Assembly: GCA_017416425.1 (NCBI GenBank)
Contig: JAFQCL010000015.1
Location: 1 to 64,000, forward strand
Reading direction: 5' to 3'
Source: Clostridia bacterium
GTDB taxonomy: Bacteria > Bacillota > Clostridia > Christensenellales > CAG-138
Length of the DNA stretch: 64,000 bases
The position numbers and the translations under genes were made by a program. Positions 25,404 to 33,675 of the stretch are shown piece after piece (positions within the stretch are counted from its first letter, which is position 1; every line of letters begins with the position of its first letter). Under the pieces are notes generated by a model. That model searched no databases and had not been told where the DNA came from. It saw only the letters and a program-made list of their open reading frames with translations.

Positions 25404-26618
25404 ATGGTAGCAGGACACTTAGAAGTAAAAAGAGGAATTTATCAGTGTGTATTAAACTACACAGACGAAACTGGAAAAAGAAAGCGCCAGTCCATTTCCA
25501 CGGGATTGTCTGAAAAAGGAAATAAGAAAAGAGCAGAAAAGATATTGATGGATCTGCGAAGAACCTTTCAGCCCCCAGTGGATCAAACTGCAAGGATCAT
25601 CTCTGGTCTTAGTTCTGAAATGATGTTTTCAGATTATATGCTGCAATGGTTGGAAATCGTCAAGACGAGAATTAAACCGGCAACGTATTCTTCCTACTGT
25701 CTGATGGTGAAAAAGACGATTGCACCGTACTTTGCTGAAAAGAGCATTCGTCTTGGGGAACTGGAACCTCGGCACATTCAGCAGTTCTATTCCGAACAAC
25801 TGAAACGAGTTAAGGCAAACACCGTCATCCACTATCATGCCAATATCCACAGCGCTCTCAAATATGCTATGAAGATTGATCTGATTGACGTAAATGTTGC
25901 TGATAAAGTGGATCGTCCCAAGAAGAATGATTTTATGCCGGGTTTCTACGATGCAGATGAAATGCAGGAGCTGTTTGCAGCTCTTAAAGGACATAAGCTT
26001 GAACTCGTTGTGCTCGTTGCAGCATTTTACGGTTTGCGTCGCGGAGAGGTCTTGGGGTTGAAATGGGATGCCATTGACTTTGAGCGGAACACTATCACAA
26101 TCAAAAGGACTGTAACAAGTGTAAACATCGATGGCAAGGTCACAATCATTGAGCAAGACTCAGCTAAGACGAAATCCAGTTTGCGCACGCTTCCTCTTGT
26201 CAGTCAATTCAGAGAGTATTTTCTTTCTGTTAAGGAAGCGCAAAAGGAAAACAAAAAAGTATGCGGAAACAGTTATGACTATAGTCACGATGGATATGTG
26301 TTCGTAGATGCTTTAGGCAGAAGAATGAAGCCTGATTATATCAGCAGCACTTTCTCAGTTCTGTTGGAGAAGAAAGGATTAAAGCGCATCCGTTTTCATG
26401 ATCTTCGTCACAGTTGCGCATCGTTGCTTCTCGCCAATGGCGTACCGATGAAGCAAATCCAAGAATGGCTAGGACACAGCGATTTCAATACTACCGCAAA
26501 CATTTATGCCCACTTAGACTATTCCTCGAAAGTAACTTCCGCACAAGCTATGGAGAAAGGGCTGCCACTTCCGGCGGGATTTAACACCAATGGTTGGAAT
26601 GGAGTTGTATCGGTATAA
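25404..26618 (+). CDS. int: Tn916-type tyrosine integrase
   Basis: A 404-aa integrase. The N-terminal arm-binding domain (about 1-60) is followed by a SAM-like core-binding domain (about 70-160) and the catalytic domain. Visible catalytic residues are R212 (YGLRRGE), H332-D-L-R335 (HDLRH), WLGH and the nucleophile Y368 (NIYAHL). ATG 25404 has AAGGAGG nine bases upstream. Its gene ends 90 bases from the tRNA-Ser gene that contains the core site, so it is the enzyme that placed the element. Confidence 0.95.
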   Translation: MVAGHLEVKRGIYQCVLNYTDETGKRKRQSISTGLSEKGNKKRAEKILMDLRRTFQPPVDQTARIISGLSSEMMFSDYMLQWLEIVKTRIKPATYSSYCLMVKKTIAPYFAEKSIRLGELEPRHIQQFYSEQLKRVKANTVIHYHANIHSALKYAMKIDLIDVNVADKVDRPKKNDFMPGFYDADEMQELFAALKGHKLELVVLVAAFYGLRRGEVLGLKWDAIDFERNTITIKRTVTSVNIDGKVTIIEQDSAKTKSSLRTLPLVSQFREYFLSVKEAQKENKKVCGNSYDYSHDGYVFVDALGRRMKPDYISSTFSVLLEKKGLKRIRFHDLRHSCASLLLANGVPMKQIQEWLGHSDFNTTANIYAHLDYSSKVTSAQAMEKGLPLPAGFNTNGWNGVVSV

Positions 26619-26666
26619 TGTCTGCCCTAAAATCACATGGGCAATAAAGCGTTGATGAGATTTTGG

Positions 26667-26707
26667 AAAAGAAAAAAGCCAGCAAACCCGCATGTTTACT
26701 GGCTTTT
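26667..26707 (-). terminator. Terminator of tRNA-Ser and int
   Basis: AAAAGCCAG pairs with CTGGCTTTT, with an inner AAAC/GTTT. On the minus strand it is followed by TTTTTTCTTTT, directly after the tRNA CCA end. It can also stop int transcripts. Confidence 0.75.
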
Positions 26708-26708
26708 C

Positions 26709-26797
26709 TGGCGGAGCGGGTGGGATTCGAACCCACGTGCCGTTTCCGACAAACTGATTTCGAGTCAGCCCCGTTATGACCTCTTCGATACCGCTCC
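26709..26797 (-). tRNA. tRNA-Ser(CGA), complete, CCA encoded
   Basis: Read on the minus strand: acceptor GGAGCGG pairs with CCGCTCC. The anticodon loop CTCGAAA gives CGA, and a long variable arm (TTTGTCGGAAACGGCACG region) is typical of serine tRNA. T arm GTGGGTTCGAATCCCAC, discriminator G and CCA are present. The element core (26756-26791) covers its 5' half to anticodon. It decodes UCG. Confidence 0.95.
26756..26791 (-). repeat. Attachment core copy 1 (inside intact tRNA-Ser)
   Basis: 36 bases that include the anticodon and D arm of tRNA-Ser. The first 26 bases (26756-26781) are identical to the other two copies; one later base differs (T instead of A at 26782). Arm-type repeats lie on both sides, the layout of an attP or a tandem-element junction. 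Confidence 0.8.
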
Positions 26798-26935
26798 ATG
26801 ATTATCTTCACTGAATGCCGCTTAGAAAAAGGGCAGACATTCAGGGCAGACACTAAATGATTATGAAATTTTCAAAGGCTGAAAACCCGCATAACTACTG
26901 GGTTTTCAACGGACACCTCGTCCGAATACATAGCG

Positions 26936-26971
26936 GATTTCGAGTCAGCCCCGTTATGACCACTTCGATAC
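26936..26971 (-). repeat. Attachment core copy 2 (tRNA 5' half only)
   Basis: The same core followed by an acceptor-like GGAGACG on the minus strand, but there is no matching tRNA 3' half on its left. It is a truncated tRNA-Ser 5' half, probably the end of an earlier, now lost element. Confidence 0.8.
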
Positions 26972-27128
26972 GTCTCCGTATATGTTAACTCGCATAAGGC
27001 GAGAGTAACGCAAATATTCAGTTGTATTAGAATTCTTGTTAGAACTCAAGGCAGTGCGGAAATAGGCAGATGCCCGAAAACCGCACAGTTAAAGGCTTTT
27101 TGGAAGATTGACTTCCGTTGACGAAGAA

Positions 27129-27164
27129 GATTTCGAGTCAGCCCCGTTATGACCACTTCGATAC
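27129..27164 (-). repeat. Attachment core copy 3 (tRNA 5' half only, outermost)
   Basis: It matches copy 2 over 36 bases, with acceptor GGCGAGG on the minus strand. No 3' half is attached. As the copy nearest to gpsA it is probably the remnant of the original chromosomal tRNA-Ser, and marks the outer border of the integrated DNA. Confidence 0.75.
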
Positions 27165-27432
27165 CTCGCCGTATTTAAAATGCTGTACAAATGCGACCGG
27201 GAAAAGCTTAATGTCAAAGCGCTATAATAACGCTACATACAATCTGACATTTTCTATTAGCTAATTTACTACCATTTCAAAAGCATCCAAGCCACTTATT
27301 TAGTATAACAGCTATTCAAAAATAATGCAAGAATCATTTTTAAATTTTCTAAGACCTATATGGCCGTTGTATTACACCTTTAAGTGTGTTAATATGAATA
27401 CGATTAAACTTATTTTAATATGGAGGGCAATA

Positions 27433-28419
27433 ATGAATATTGCGGTAGTTGGCAGCGGAAGCTGGGGTACAGCCATTGCTGTGCTTTTAAATAATAACGG
27501 CCATGCTGTTACACTTTGGTCTTACACAGAGGAAGAAAGTGCCGTTATAAGAGAAAATCGCGAAAATCCAAGGCTTCTTGGCATTAAGATACCAATGTCG
27601 ATAAATTGCACATCCGATTGTGAGCGCATTTCCAATAATAAAGTCGTGGTTTTAGTGCCGCCATCATATGCCATGCGGTCCGTTGCGCATACGGTCGCGC
27701 CTTACATAGATGATGACAGTATTATCGTTTCACTGACAAAAGGTATAGAGTCCGATACAGGTCTTAGAATGTCGCAGATAGCGCAGAGTGAAATAAATAG
27801 ACCGATTGTTGCTTTATCGGGTCCTTCGCATGCTGAAGAGGTGGGGCGCGGTATTCCCACAGGTGTCGTTGCTGCCTGCGTAGATAAAGAAATAGCCAAA
27901 TTCATACAAGAAGTATTCAGCAGCGACAGCTTTAGGGTATACACAGGAAGCGATGTCATCGGTGTAGAGCTTGGTGCCGCTTTGAAAAATGTAATAGCGG
28001 TATGCGCAGGAATAAGCGATGGTTTAGGCTGTGGAGATAATACCAAGGCTCTTCTTATTACACGCGGACTGGAGGAGATAGCAAGGCTTGGTATAGCAAT
28101 GGGTGCCAGGCGTGAAACACTCTCCGGACTTGCCGGGATGGGTGATCTGATCGTTACATGTACTTCTATGCATTCAAGGAACAGAAGAGCAGGAATACTA
28201 ATAGGCGAAGGAAATACTGCCAAAAAAGCTATGGATGTGGTAGGCGCTGTTGTAGAAGGCTATTATGCCGCAAAGTCGGCAATAATGCTCGCGGATAAGC
28301 TTAATATCGAAATGCCTATAGCGGAAGCTGCGTACCGCATCATGTATGAAAATGCGGATCCTGCTGCTATAATAGTGGACTTGATGAGAAGAAAGCATAT
28401 ACCCGAACATGTTCTTTAA
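27433..28419 (+). CDS. gpsA: Glycerol-3-phosphate dehydrogenase [NAD(P)+]
   Basis: A 328-aa cytosolic enzyme that reduces dihydroxyacetone phosphate to sn-glycerol-3-phosphate for phospholipids. The N-terminal Rossmann motif is GSGSWGTA, and the catalytic Lys lies in the LGAALKNVIA segment. ATG 27433 has GGAGGG upstream; longer reading to 27325 has no SD and no family match. It is the first chromosomal gene beyond the element. Confidence 0.97.
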   Translation: MNIAVVGSGSWGTAIAVLLNNNGHAVTLWSYTEEESAVIRENRENPRLLGIKIPMSINCTSDCERISNNKVVVLVPPSYAMRSVAHTVAPYIDDDSIIVSLTKGIESDTGLRMSQIAQSEINRPIVALSGPSHAEEVGRGIPTGVVAACVDKEIAKFIQEVFSSDSFRVYTGSDVIGVELGAALKNVIAVCAGISDGLGCGDNTKALLITRGLEEIARLGIAMGARRETLSGLAGMGDLIVTCTSMHSRNRRAGILIGEGNTAKKAMDVVGAVVEGYYAAKSAIMLADKLNIEMPIAEAAYRIMYENADPAAIIVDLMRRKHIPEHVL

Positions 28420-28428
28420 AAAGGCTTA

Positions 28429-28473
28429 AAAGTGCCTTGCCCATGTTTTTACGCATGAGCAAGGTGCTTTTTT
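28429..28473 (+). terminator. Terminator of gpsA
   Basis: GTGCCTTGC (28432-28440) pairs with GCAAGGTGC (28459-28467) with wobble pairs, and CATG/CATG extends the stem inward; TTTTTT follows. Confidence 0.8.
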
Positions 28474-28510
28474 ATGCATATACTTATACTGCCAAATATT
28501 TAAATTTCCT

Positions 28511-29296
28511 TCAGAAGATAACGTACAGCCTGGGATCGGTAACTTCGCCGTTTACATAATATTCAAAGTGAAGATGGCTCTGCATGCCGCATTCGGCAAC
28601 AGCGGTCTCTCCGACCTGACCTATTACTTCGCCCGCATCTACCTTGTCGCCTACCTGAACCGGTGTTTCGATCTTAAGGTTTGAATAAACGGTTGTATGG
28701 CCATTTTGATGACTTATGACTACAGTGACACCAAACTCATCATCCGTATATACTTCGGCAACCTCGCCTGCGTCTATGGCTTTGACCTCTGTACCGACAG
28801 GAGCTGCTATATCAACCCCATGATGCGTAGTCCAGTGATTTAGCGTTTCAGAGTAGATAAGTTCATCTGCTGCAAATCCCCATATTATTTCACCATCGCA
28901 TGGCGCTGAAAGCTTTGGCGTAATCGGCGCCAAGGTAGAAGGCGAATGTGTACCGTTCGGCGTTACAGACGGTGTATGCTGCGGTGAGCCGGTAGGAGAA
29001 TGGGGTATAGCGCCGGTACCAAACGGAGTAGGCATTATTATATCATCAAGTCTCTGGCTAAGATCTGATGAAACATCCTGTGGAGATGGTGAAAGCATGG
29101 GTGTTGGATCGCCGTTTCCTCCGTCTTCTTCTGTAAACAAAAACGCAGCTGCAACGCCTACGATAATCAGGCATGAAACAAGCATAATATACAGGCCATT
29201 TGCCTTAAAAAATTGAGATAACTTGAAAGAACCGTCTTTTTTTGCAGTTTTGTTCTTATCCTTTTTGTCATTGATTTCAAAATCATCGTAATTCAT
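28511..29296 (-). CDS. M23 peptidase-like membrane protein (SpoIIQ-like)
   Basis: A 261-aa protein. The transmembrane helix is at about 34-54, followed by a Pro/Ser/Thr linker (55-130) and a LytM/M23 domain (about 135-255). HHGVDIAAP and SHLHFE supply the zinc ligands (HxxxD and HxH), so it may be active. SpoIIQ proteins bridge mother cell and forespore during sporulation; other M23 proteins trim peptidoglycan at division. Start ATG has AAAGGGGA upstream. Convergent with gpsA. Confidence 0.85.
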   Translation of the reverse strand: MNYDDFEINDKKDKNKTAKKDGSFKLSQFFKANGLYIMLVSCLIIVGVAAAFLFTEEDGGNGDPTPMLSPSPQDVSSDLSQRLDDIIMPTPFGTGAIPHSPTGSPQHTPSVTPNGTHSPSTLAPITPKLSAPCDGEIIWGFAADELIYSETLNHWTTHHGVDIAAPVGTEVKAIDAGEVAEVYTDDEFGVTVVISHQNGHTTVYSNLKIETPVQVGDKVDAGEVIGQVGETAVAECGMQSHLHFEYYVNGEVTDPRLYVIF

Positions 29297-29393
29297 GAAA
29301 AATCCCCTTTCGGTAAACTGGTTTTACATTGGCTATTATTGACAAGCTACCTTTTGTTTATACAGCGTAAAAATACGTTTATCTACACAAGCT

Positions 29394-29762
29394 ATGGATA
29401 TGAAGAAGAAAGAGAATCTAAAAGGTATTTTAATAGGAGGCTTGATCGGCCTTATAAATGGAATTTTCGGTGCAGGTGGAGGCATGATAGCCGTACCCGC
29501 GCTCGAAAGGGTATATGGGTTTACGCCCGATAAAGCGCATGCAAGCGCCATAAGCGTAATACTCCCCATATCGGTAGTCAGTATGCTTGTATATCTGATT
29601 AATGGGGTTGGGGATATGCATTCGCTTATATATGTTGCTCCGGCGTTTCTTATTGGAGGATTCTTTGGAGCAAAACTCCTTGGAAAGCTAAGCTTTAATG
29701 TTATAAATAAACTCTTTGCCGGCCTTATGCTTGTGGCCGGAGGGTTTATGCTTTTTATGTAA
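29394..29762 (+). CDS. TauE/SafE-type permease, first half
   Basis: A 122-aa membrane protein with about four helices and the family signature GLINGIFGAGGGMIAVPAL. Proteins of this family (sulfite/organosulfur anion exporters) are usually single chains of about 250 aa with two such halves. Here the first half stops at 29762 and the second starts two bases later. The two products would have to pair in the membrane. The substrate is unknown. Confidence 0.8.
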   Translation: MDMKKKENLKGILIGGLIGLINGIFGAGGGMIAVPALERVYGFTPDKAHASAISVILPISVVSMLVYLINGVGDMHSLIYVAPAFLIGGFFGAKLLGKLSFNVINKLFAGLMLVAGGFMLFM

Positions 29763-29764
29763 GT

Positions 29765-30127
29765 ATGTGGGTGGTTTATATCATTTGCGCTCTTATTTCT
29801 GGGGTGCTGGCAGGCATGGGGATGGGCGGAGGAACCTTACTAATACCCGCGCTTACCCTCATATGCGCATTACCACAGCATAGCGCTCAATTTATAAATA
29901 TGGTTGTGTTTATACCTACAGCCATTGCTGCGCTTATAGTACACAAAAAGGAGGGGCGCATTGAGCTAAAGAGAACCCTGTTTTTAATGCTGTGCGGCCT
30001 TGTGGGGGGTGCTATAGGAGCTATCATAGCCTATATATTGGACGCGGATTTTTTAAGACATGGATTTGGCGCTTTTTTATGCGTACTGGCGGTGATAAGA
30101 TTTTTTAAAAAGCAGCCTGATCAATGA
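29765..30127 (+). CDS. TauE/SafE-type permease, second half
   Basis: A 120-aa protein with the same fold and signature (GVLAGMGMGGGTLLIPALTL). It ends with a basic tail FFKKQPDQ. It starts with ATG at 29765, directly after the stop of the first half, so the two are certainly cotranscribed. Neither half shows decay, so this looks like a stable two-gene form rather than a broken gene. Confidence 0.8.
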   Translation: MWVVYIICALISGVLAGMGMGGGTLLIPALTLICALPQHSAQFINMVVFIPTAIAALIVHKKEGRIELKRTLFLMLCGLVGGAIGAIIAYILDADFLRHGFGAFLCVLAVIRFFKKQPDQ

Positions 30128-30284
30128 TTACGACCACAACCTTTTGGGAGCCAAAATTTCCTTCACCGTGAACTTTGCGCTCGAGAAAATCGCTGCTAAT
30201 AGACTGTGACACTTTCATTTCTCATATACATATAGCAAAATATGCACAATTCTGTAAAAATGGGGAAAAAGTGACTTCATGAGT

Positions 30285-30313
30285 TTGACATTGCATCGGT
30301 GCTTGAGTATAAT
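30285..30313 (+). promoter_or_regulatory. Consensus sigma-A promoter of degV
   Basis: TTGACA (30285-30290), exactly 17 bases, then TATAAT (30308-30313). Both boxes match the consensus perfectly. The start codon is 35 bases downstream. Confidence 0.9.
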
Positions 30314-30347
30314 ACAGAATAAAAATGCGGTTATGAGGAGGAAAAGT

Positions 30348-31196
30348 ATGGTAAAGGTCAGCGCGGACAGCACCTGCGATCTATCCGAGGAGCTAATTGA
30401 AAAGTATAATATTATAATTCAACCGCTGCACATTTTAAAAGGCTCAGAGGAATTCTTAGACGGTATTGATATAATGCCGACTGATATATTTGCTTATTTT
30501 AATGAAACCGGAAATCTCTGCAAGACTGCGGCTGTAAGCGTTGCCGATTATGTGGAACTCTTTTCCAGACTAACGAGTGATGGTTCTGAGCTTGTTCATG
30601 TGACTATCAGCTCAGAAATGTCTGCATGCTATCAAAATGCGTGTATTGCCGCTAAGGATTTTAATGGGGTCTATGTTGTGGATTCACGAAATCTTTCTAC
30701 CGGGATCGGACACATAGTTATAGAAAGCGCAAAGCTTGCCATGTCAGGTATGAGCGCAGCTATGATCCATGAACGGATGCAGGAGCTTACAAAATATGTT
30801 GAAGCGAGCTTTATAATAGATAAGCTTGATTATCTAAAAAAAGGTGGTAGATGTTCAGCGGTGGCTGCGCTTGGAGCAAACCTTTTAAAGCTTAAACCTT
30901 GTATTGAGGTAAAAAATGGCGTAATGGCAGTTGGCAAAAAGTATCGCGGGAGCTTTGAAAAGGTGCTTAGCGAGTATGTAGCAGATAAGCTTGCCCGAAG
31001 AGATGACCTTTTGGAGGATAGGATATTTGTTACCTATGCTTCAGGAACCTCAAAGGAGGCCGTTCAAATGGCATATGACGCTGTTTTGAGGAACGCGAAC
31101 TTTAAGCAGGTGGAGAAGACCTATGCGGGCTGTAGCATATCAAGCCATTGCGGTCCCGTGTGCCTCGGTGTGCTTTATATCAGAAAACCTGAGTAA
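30348..31196 (+). CDS. DegV-family fatty-acid-binding protein
   Basis: A 282-aa DegV protein. The N-terminal VSADSTCDLSEEL and a second motif (LDYLKKGGR) are diagnostic. Relatives (FakB) hold a fatty acid for the kinase FakA. ATG 30348 has GAGGAGG upstream and fits the promoter at 30285-30313. It is a single-gene unit with its own terminator. Confidence 0.9.
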   Translation: MVKVSADSTCDLSEELIEKYNIIIQPLHILKGSEEFLDGIDIMPTDIFAYFNETGNLCKTAAVSVADYVELFSRLTSDGSELVHVTISSEMSACYQNACIAAKDFNGVYVVDSRNLSTGIGHIVIESAKLAMSGMSAAMIHERMQELTKYVEASFIIDKLDYLKKGGRCSAVAALGANLLKLKPCIEVKNGVMAVGKKYRGSFEKVLSEYVADKLARRDDLLEDRIFVTYASGTSKEAVQMAYDAVLRNANFKQVEKTYAGCSISSHCGPVCLGVLYIRKPE

Positions 31197-31231
31197 CGGC
31201 TTTATATGTCCTTTTAGGAGAAAAACCCAAA

Positions 31232-31277
31232 AAGCACTTATGATGCACAAAATGTGTGCCATGAGTGCTTTGTGTTT
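31232..31277 (+). terminator. Terminator of degV
   Basis: AAGCACTTATG pairs with CATGAGTGCTT around an inner GCACA/TGTGC stem, then TTTGTGTTTT. Confidence 0.7.
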
Positions 31278-31329
31278 TAAATTTTTACTATTGGGAATGA
31301 TGCGCGAGCACTCTAATTTGGAATAAAGC

Positions 31330-31423
31330 CATATTTTGTGACTTTCGCAGTCTACCAGCCAAGATACAGTCCAAATCTTACAAGAAAGGAAATTTTCGCC
31401 ATGCGAAAGCTGTGATCATATTT
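31330..31423 (+). repeat. Leader repeat, copy A
   Basis: A partial copy of the six-copy leader. It has TTTTGTGACTTTCGCA at its 5' part and ACAAGAAAGGAAATTTTCGC then ATGCGAAAGC near the end. It lacks the TTTGAAAAT palindrome. It ends at ATG 31424 of the transglutaminase-like gene. A four-codon reading frame MRKL-stop starts at 31401. Confidence 0.7.
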
Positions 31424-32299
31424 ATGGAATATATCCACCCAAATGATAAAGTCATACTTGATTTTGCCGGTAATATTTCTCAAGGCAGTACCGATATTAG
31501 ATCGATTTGCAGAAATTTATTAGCCTGGTTTGATGATAATGTTGCATATAGCCGCTTAAATGCTCCATTTTTTCCATTGCAACGCGGCGATTTAGATGTA
31601 CTTTCAATGAAGGCCGGAACATGTGGTGATTATTCCAATCTGGTGGTTTCGGTGCTGTCAGCATTGAATTTTGATGCTCGATATGCATATGTCCACAAGG
31701 ACTGTTATGGTGACGCGCAAGACCACATCTGCGCTGCGGTGAAGGAGAAAGACGGATATATTCTGGTAGACGCTACACAGCCTTATAGAAAGTGGCATGG
31801 CTTTAACTGCCCACATCAGGAGTATGACCTGCTATTTCCACACGAATTTGAGCAGAAAATGAAAGAAGAAGAGGCCTACTGGAAGCTTGTTGCCAAAAAG
31901 CATAACAATGATCTGCTTGCCGGCTTGCTGTATGCGCCGTGGATATACTCGGAATGCGTCAAAAATTCAAGTGAGCGGTTTGATAATGTATTTTTTCTGC
32001 TGTCGTTTAATAGCCAAGTTCATCCAACTCTATATGCATACTATCAGAAGTATACGGAGAAGGAGAGCCACATTCCAATTATGGCAATAGTAAGTAAATC
32101 AGAAACCTCATTTTATTTTTCTATTTATGCGCATAATGGATTGTGGGATAATGCGCAATGGGGTCAGCCCTATGGCGAAAATGATATCCCTGATAAATAC
32201 TTATCAGAGGAATTGCAACGGCTAAAATTACTTATTACCAAGGTTAAAAATCAGGTGAATCTGATCCTTGAGCAGATCGGCTGCTGCAGCCTGATGTAA
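31424..32299 (+). CDS. Transglutaminase-like protein
   Basis: A 291-aa cytosolic protein with the Cys-His-Asp set of the transglutaminase/protease fold: GTCGDYSNL (Cys), DHICAAV (His) and LVDATQP (Asp). The C-terminal 130 residues have no recognised family. No signal peptide is seen. A GTG at 31412 could add four residues. The gene is preceded by leader repeat copy A. Whether it acts as protease, amidase or cross-linker is not known. Confidence 0.75.
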   Translation: MEYIHPNDKVILDFAGNISQGSTDIRSICRNLLAWFDDNVAYSRLNAPFFPLQRGDLDVLSMKAGTCGDYSNLVVSVLSALNFDARYAYVHKDCYGDAQDHICAAVKEKDGYILVDATQPYRKWHGFNCPHQEYDLLFPHEFEQKMKEEEAYWKLVAKKHNNDLLAGLLYAPWIYSECVKNSSERFDNVFFLLSFNSQVHPTLYAYYQKYTEKESHIPIMAIVSKSETSFYFSIYAHNGLWDNAQWGQPYGENDIPDKYLSEELQRLKLLITKVKNQVNLILEQIGCCSLM

Positions 32300-32436
32300 G
32301 AACGAAAAAACATCTTGACGGATCGCCTGCCGGATCGCAAGGCTGCAAGGTCACGAGCGTGATAAAGCCACAGAGAGCGGGTAATCGGCAAGGCTGTGAC
32401 GGAAGTGACTGCTTGTGGTTTTTTGTCAAATTATAC

Positions 32437-32465
32437 TTGTGATAGTTTGATAATAGGCATATAAT
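32437..32465 (+). promoter_or_regulatory. Likely promoter of the nucleotidyltransferase gene
   Basis: TTGTGA (32437-32442), 17 bases, then TATAAT (32460-32465). The start codon is 50 bases downstream. Confidence 0.6.
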
Positions 32466-32514
32466 ATCCTTATGAGCCACATGGCGTAGTCTTTTTGGAG
32501 ATAGGAGTAATTTT

Positions 32515-33420
32515 ATGAAGCCAACTTTAGTTATACTTGCAGCAGGCATGGGAAGTCGCTACGGTGGACTTAAGCAAATGGATCCCATGGATCAATTTGG
32601 AAGTGCGATACTGGATTTTTCAGTGTTTGACGCAATAAAAGCCGGTTTTGAAGATGTGATATTCATTATTAAGAAGGAAATAGAGGAGGATTTTAAAAAC
32701 CTTGTAGGCAAACGCATTGAAAAGGCGATACGTGTGCGTTATGCGTATCAGGAGCTATATAAGCTTCCGGCGGAAATAGAGATACCAAAGGATAGAGTAA
32801 AGCCCTGGGGAACGGCTCATGCGGTGATGTGTGCTGCGGATATGATAGAGGATCAGTTCGTGGTATTAAACTGCGATGATTTTTATTGCGATACCGCGTT
32901 TAAGCTTGCGTTCGATTTTCTAAGCACCCATCATGGAGCGAATGAGCATGCTATAATCGGTTACAAACTTATGGAGACATTGACCGACAATGGCAGCGTG
33001 AATCGCGGCGTATGCCAAGTAAAGGATGGCAAACTCATAACGATACATGAGCGTCTAGGGATAGTGAAGACCCAAGGGGGCGCTGCATATCCTGACGCAT
33101 CCGGGGAGCTTATAGAGCTTCCGCCTGAATCTACAGTGTCGATGAACTTCTGGGCATTCAACCACGGAATACTCGATGAAATAATAAGGGAAACGCCTAA
33201 ATTCTTAAATGAGAATATAGTCAAAAATCCGCTTAAATGCGAGGATCATCTGCCTGAGGCGGTAAGAAGGGCGCTTGAAGCGGGAAGGCTTACGGTGGAT
33301 GTGCTTATATCGCCTGACAAGTGGATAGGAGTAACCCACAAGGATGATAAGCCGGGTGTCGTTAAGGCAATATGCGATATGAGGGAAAAGGGGCTTTATC
33401 CGTCACCCCTTTGGAAATAA
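32515..33420 (+). CDS. Sugar-phosphate nucleotidyltransferase
   Basis: A 301-aa member of the NTP-transferase superfamily. It has the signature LAAGMGSRYGGLKQMDPM at the N-terminus, PWGTAHAV and the metal-binding NCDDFY. It would couple a sugar phosphate to a nucleotide. The sequence does not follow GalU or RmlA closely enough to name the sugar. SD TAGGAG before ATG. Single gene with its own promoter and terminator. Confidence 0.85.
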   Translation: MKPTLVILAAGMGSRYGGLKQMDPMDQFGSAILDFSVFDAIKAGFEDVIFIIKKEIEEDFKNLVGKRIEKAIRVRYAYQELYKLPAEIEIPKDRVKPWGTAHAVMCAADMIEDQFVVLNCDDFYCDTAFKLAFDFLSTHHGANEHAIIGYKLMETLTDNGSVNRGVCQVKDGKLITIHERLGIVKTQGGAAYPDASGELIELPPESTVSMNFWAFNHGILDEIIRETPKFLNENIVKNPLKCEDHLPEAVRRALEAGRLTVDVLISPDKWIGVTHKDDKPGVVKAICDMREKGLYPSPLWK

Positions 33421-33432
33421 GCGAAAATAAGA

Positions 33433-33470
33433 AAAGAGCTTCACAGCCCTGTGCTAAGAAGCTCTTTTTT
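33433..33470. terminator. Bidirectional terminator between nucleotidyltransferase gene and rpmF
   Basis: AAAGAGCTTC (33433-33442) pairs with GAAGCTCTTTTTT (33458-33470); A and T runs flank both sides, suiting the convergent genes. Confidence 0.85.
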
Positions 33471-33487
33471 CTGGGAATGACAGAAAA

Positions 33488-33673
33488 TTACTTTTCTTCA
33501 ACATTCATGACCATGGTATTGCCATAGTAACCGCAACGCTTACACATTCTGTGGGCCAGCTTGGGCTCGTGGCATTTCGGGCACTCTACGATACCCGGAG
33601 CGGACAACTTCCAATTCGCAGAGCGACGGGAATCACGTCTCGCTTTTGAAGTTTTTCTTTTCGGGACTGCCAT
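33488..33673 (-). CDS. rpmF: 50S ribosomal protein L32
   Basis: A 61-aa bL32: MAVPKRKTSKARRDSRR start, zinc pairs CPKC and CKRC. It forms the usual pair with the DUF177 gene two bases upstream. The intact cysteines mark the zinc-binding (C+) form. Confidence 0.97.
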   Translation of the reverse strand: MAVPKRKTSKARRDSRRSANWKLSAPGIVECPKCHEPKLAHRMCKRCGYYGNTMVMNVEEK

Positions 33674-33675
33674 AA

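Larger units (their letters stand above)
26619..27432. other. Attachment region: arm repeats, tRNA-Ser and three core copies
   Basis: A long stretch without a protein gene. The 10-base motif TGTCTGCCCT stands at 26619-26628 and its inverse AGGGCAGACA at 26830-26839 and 26843-26852, so likely integrase arm sites flank the tRNA on both sides. Three core copies and a hairpin GAAAACCC/GGGTTTTC (26881-26907) follow. From 27170 to 27430 only AT-rich leader sequence of gpsA is seen. Confidence 0.65.
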
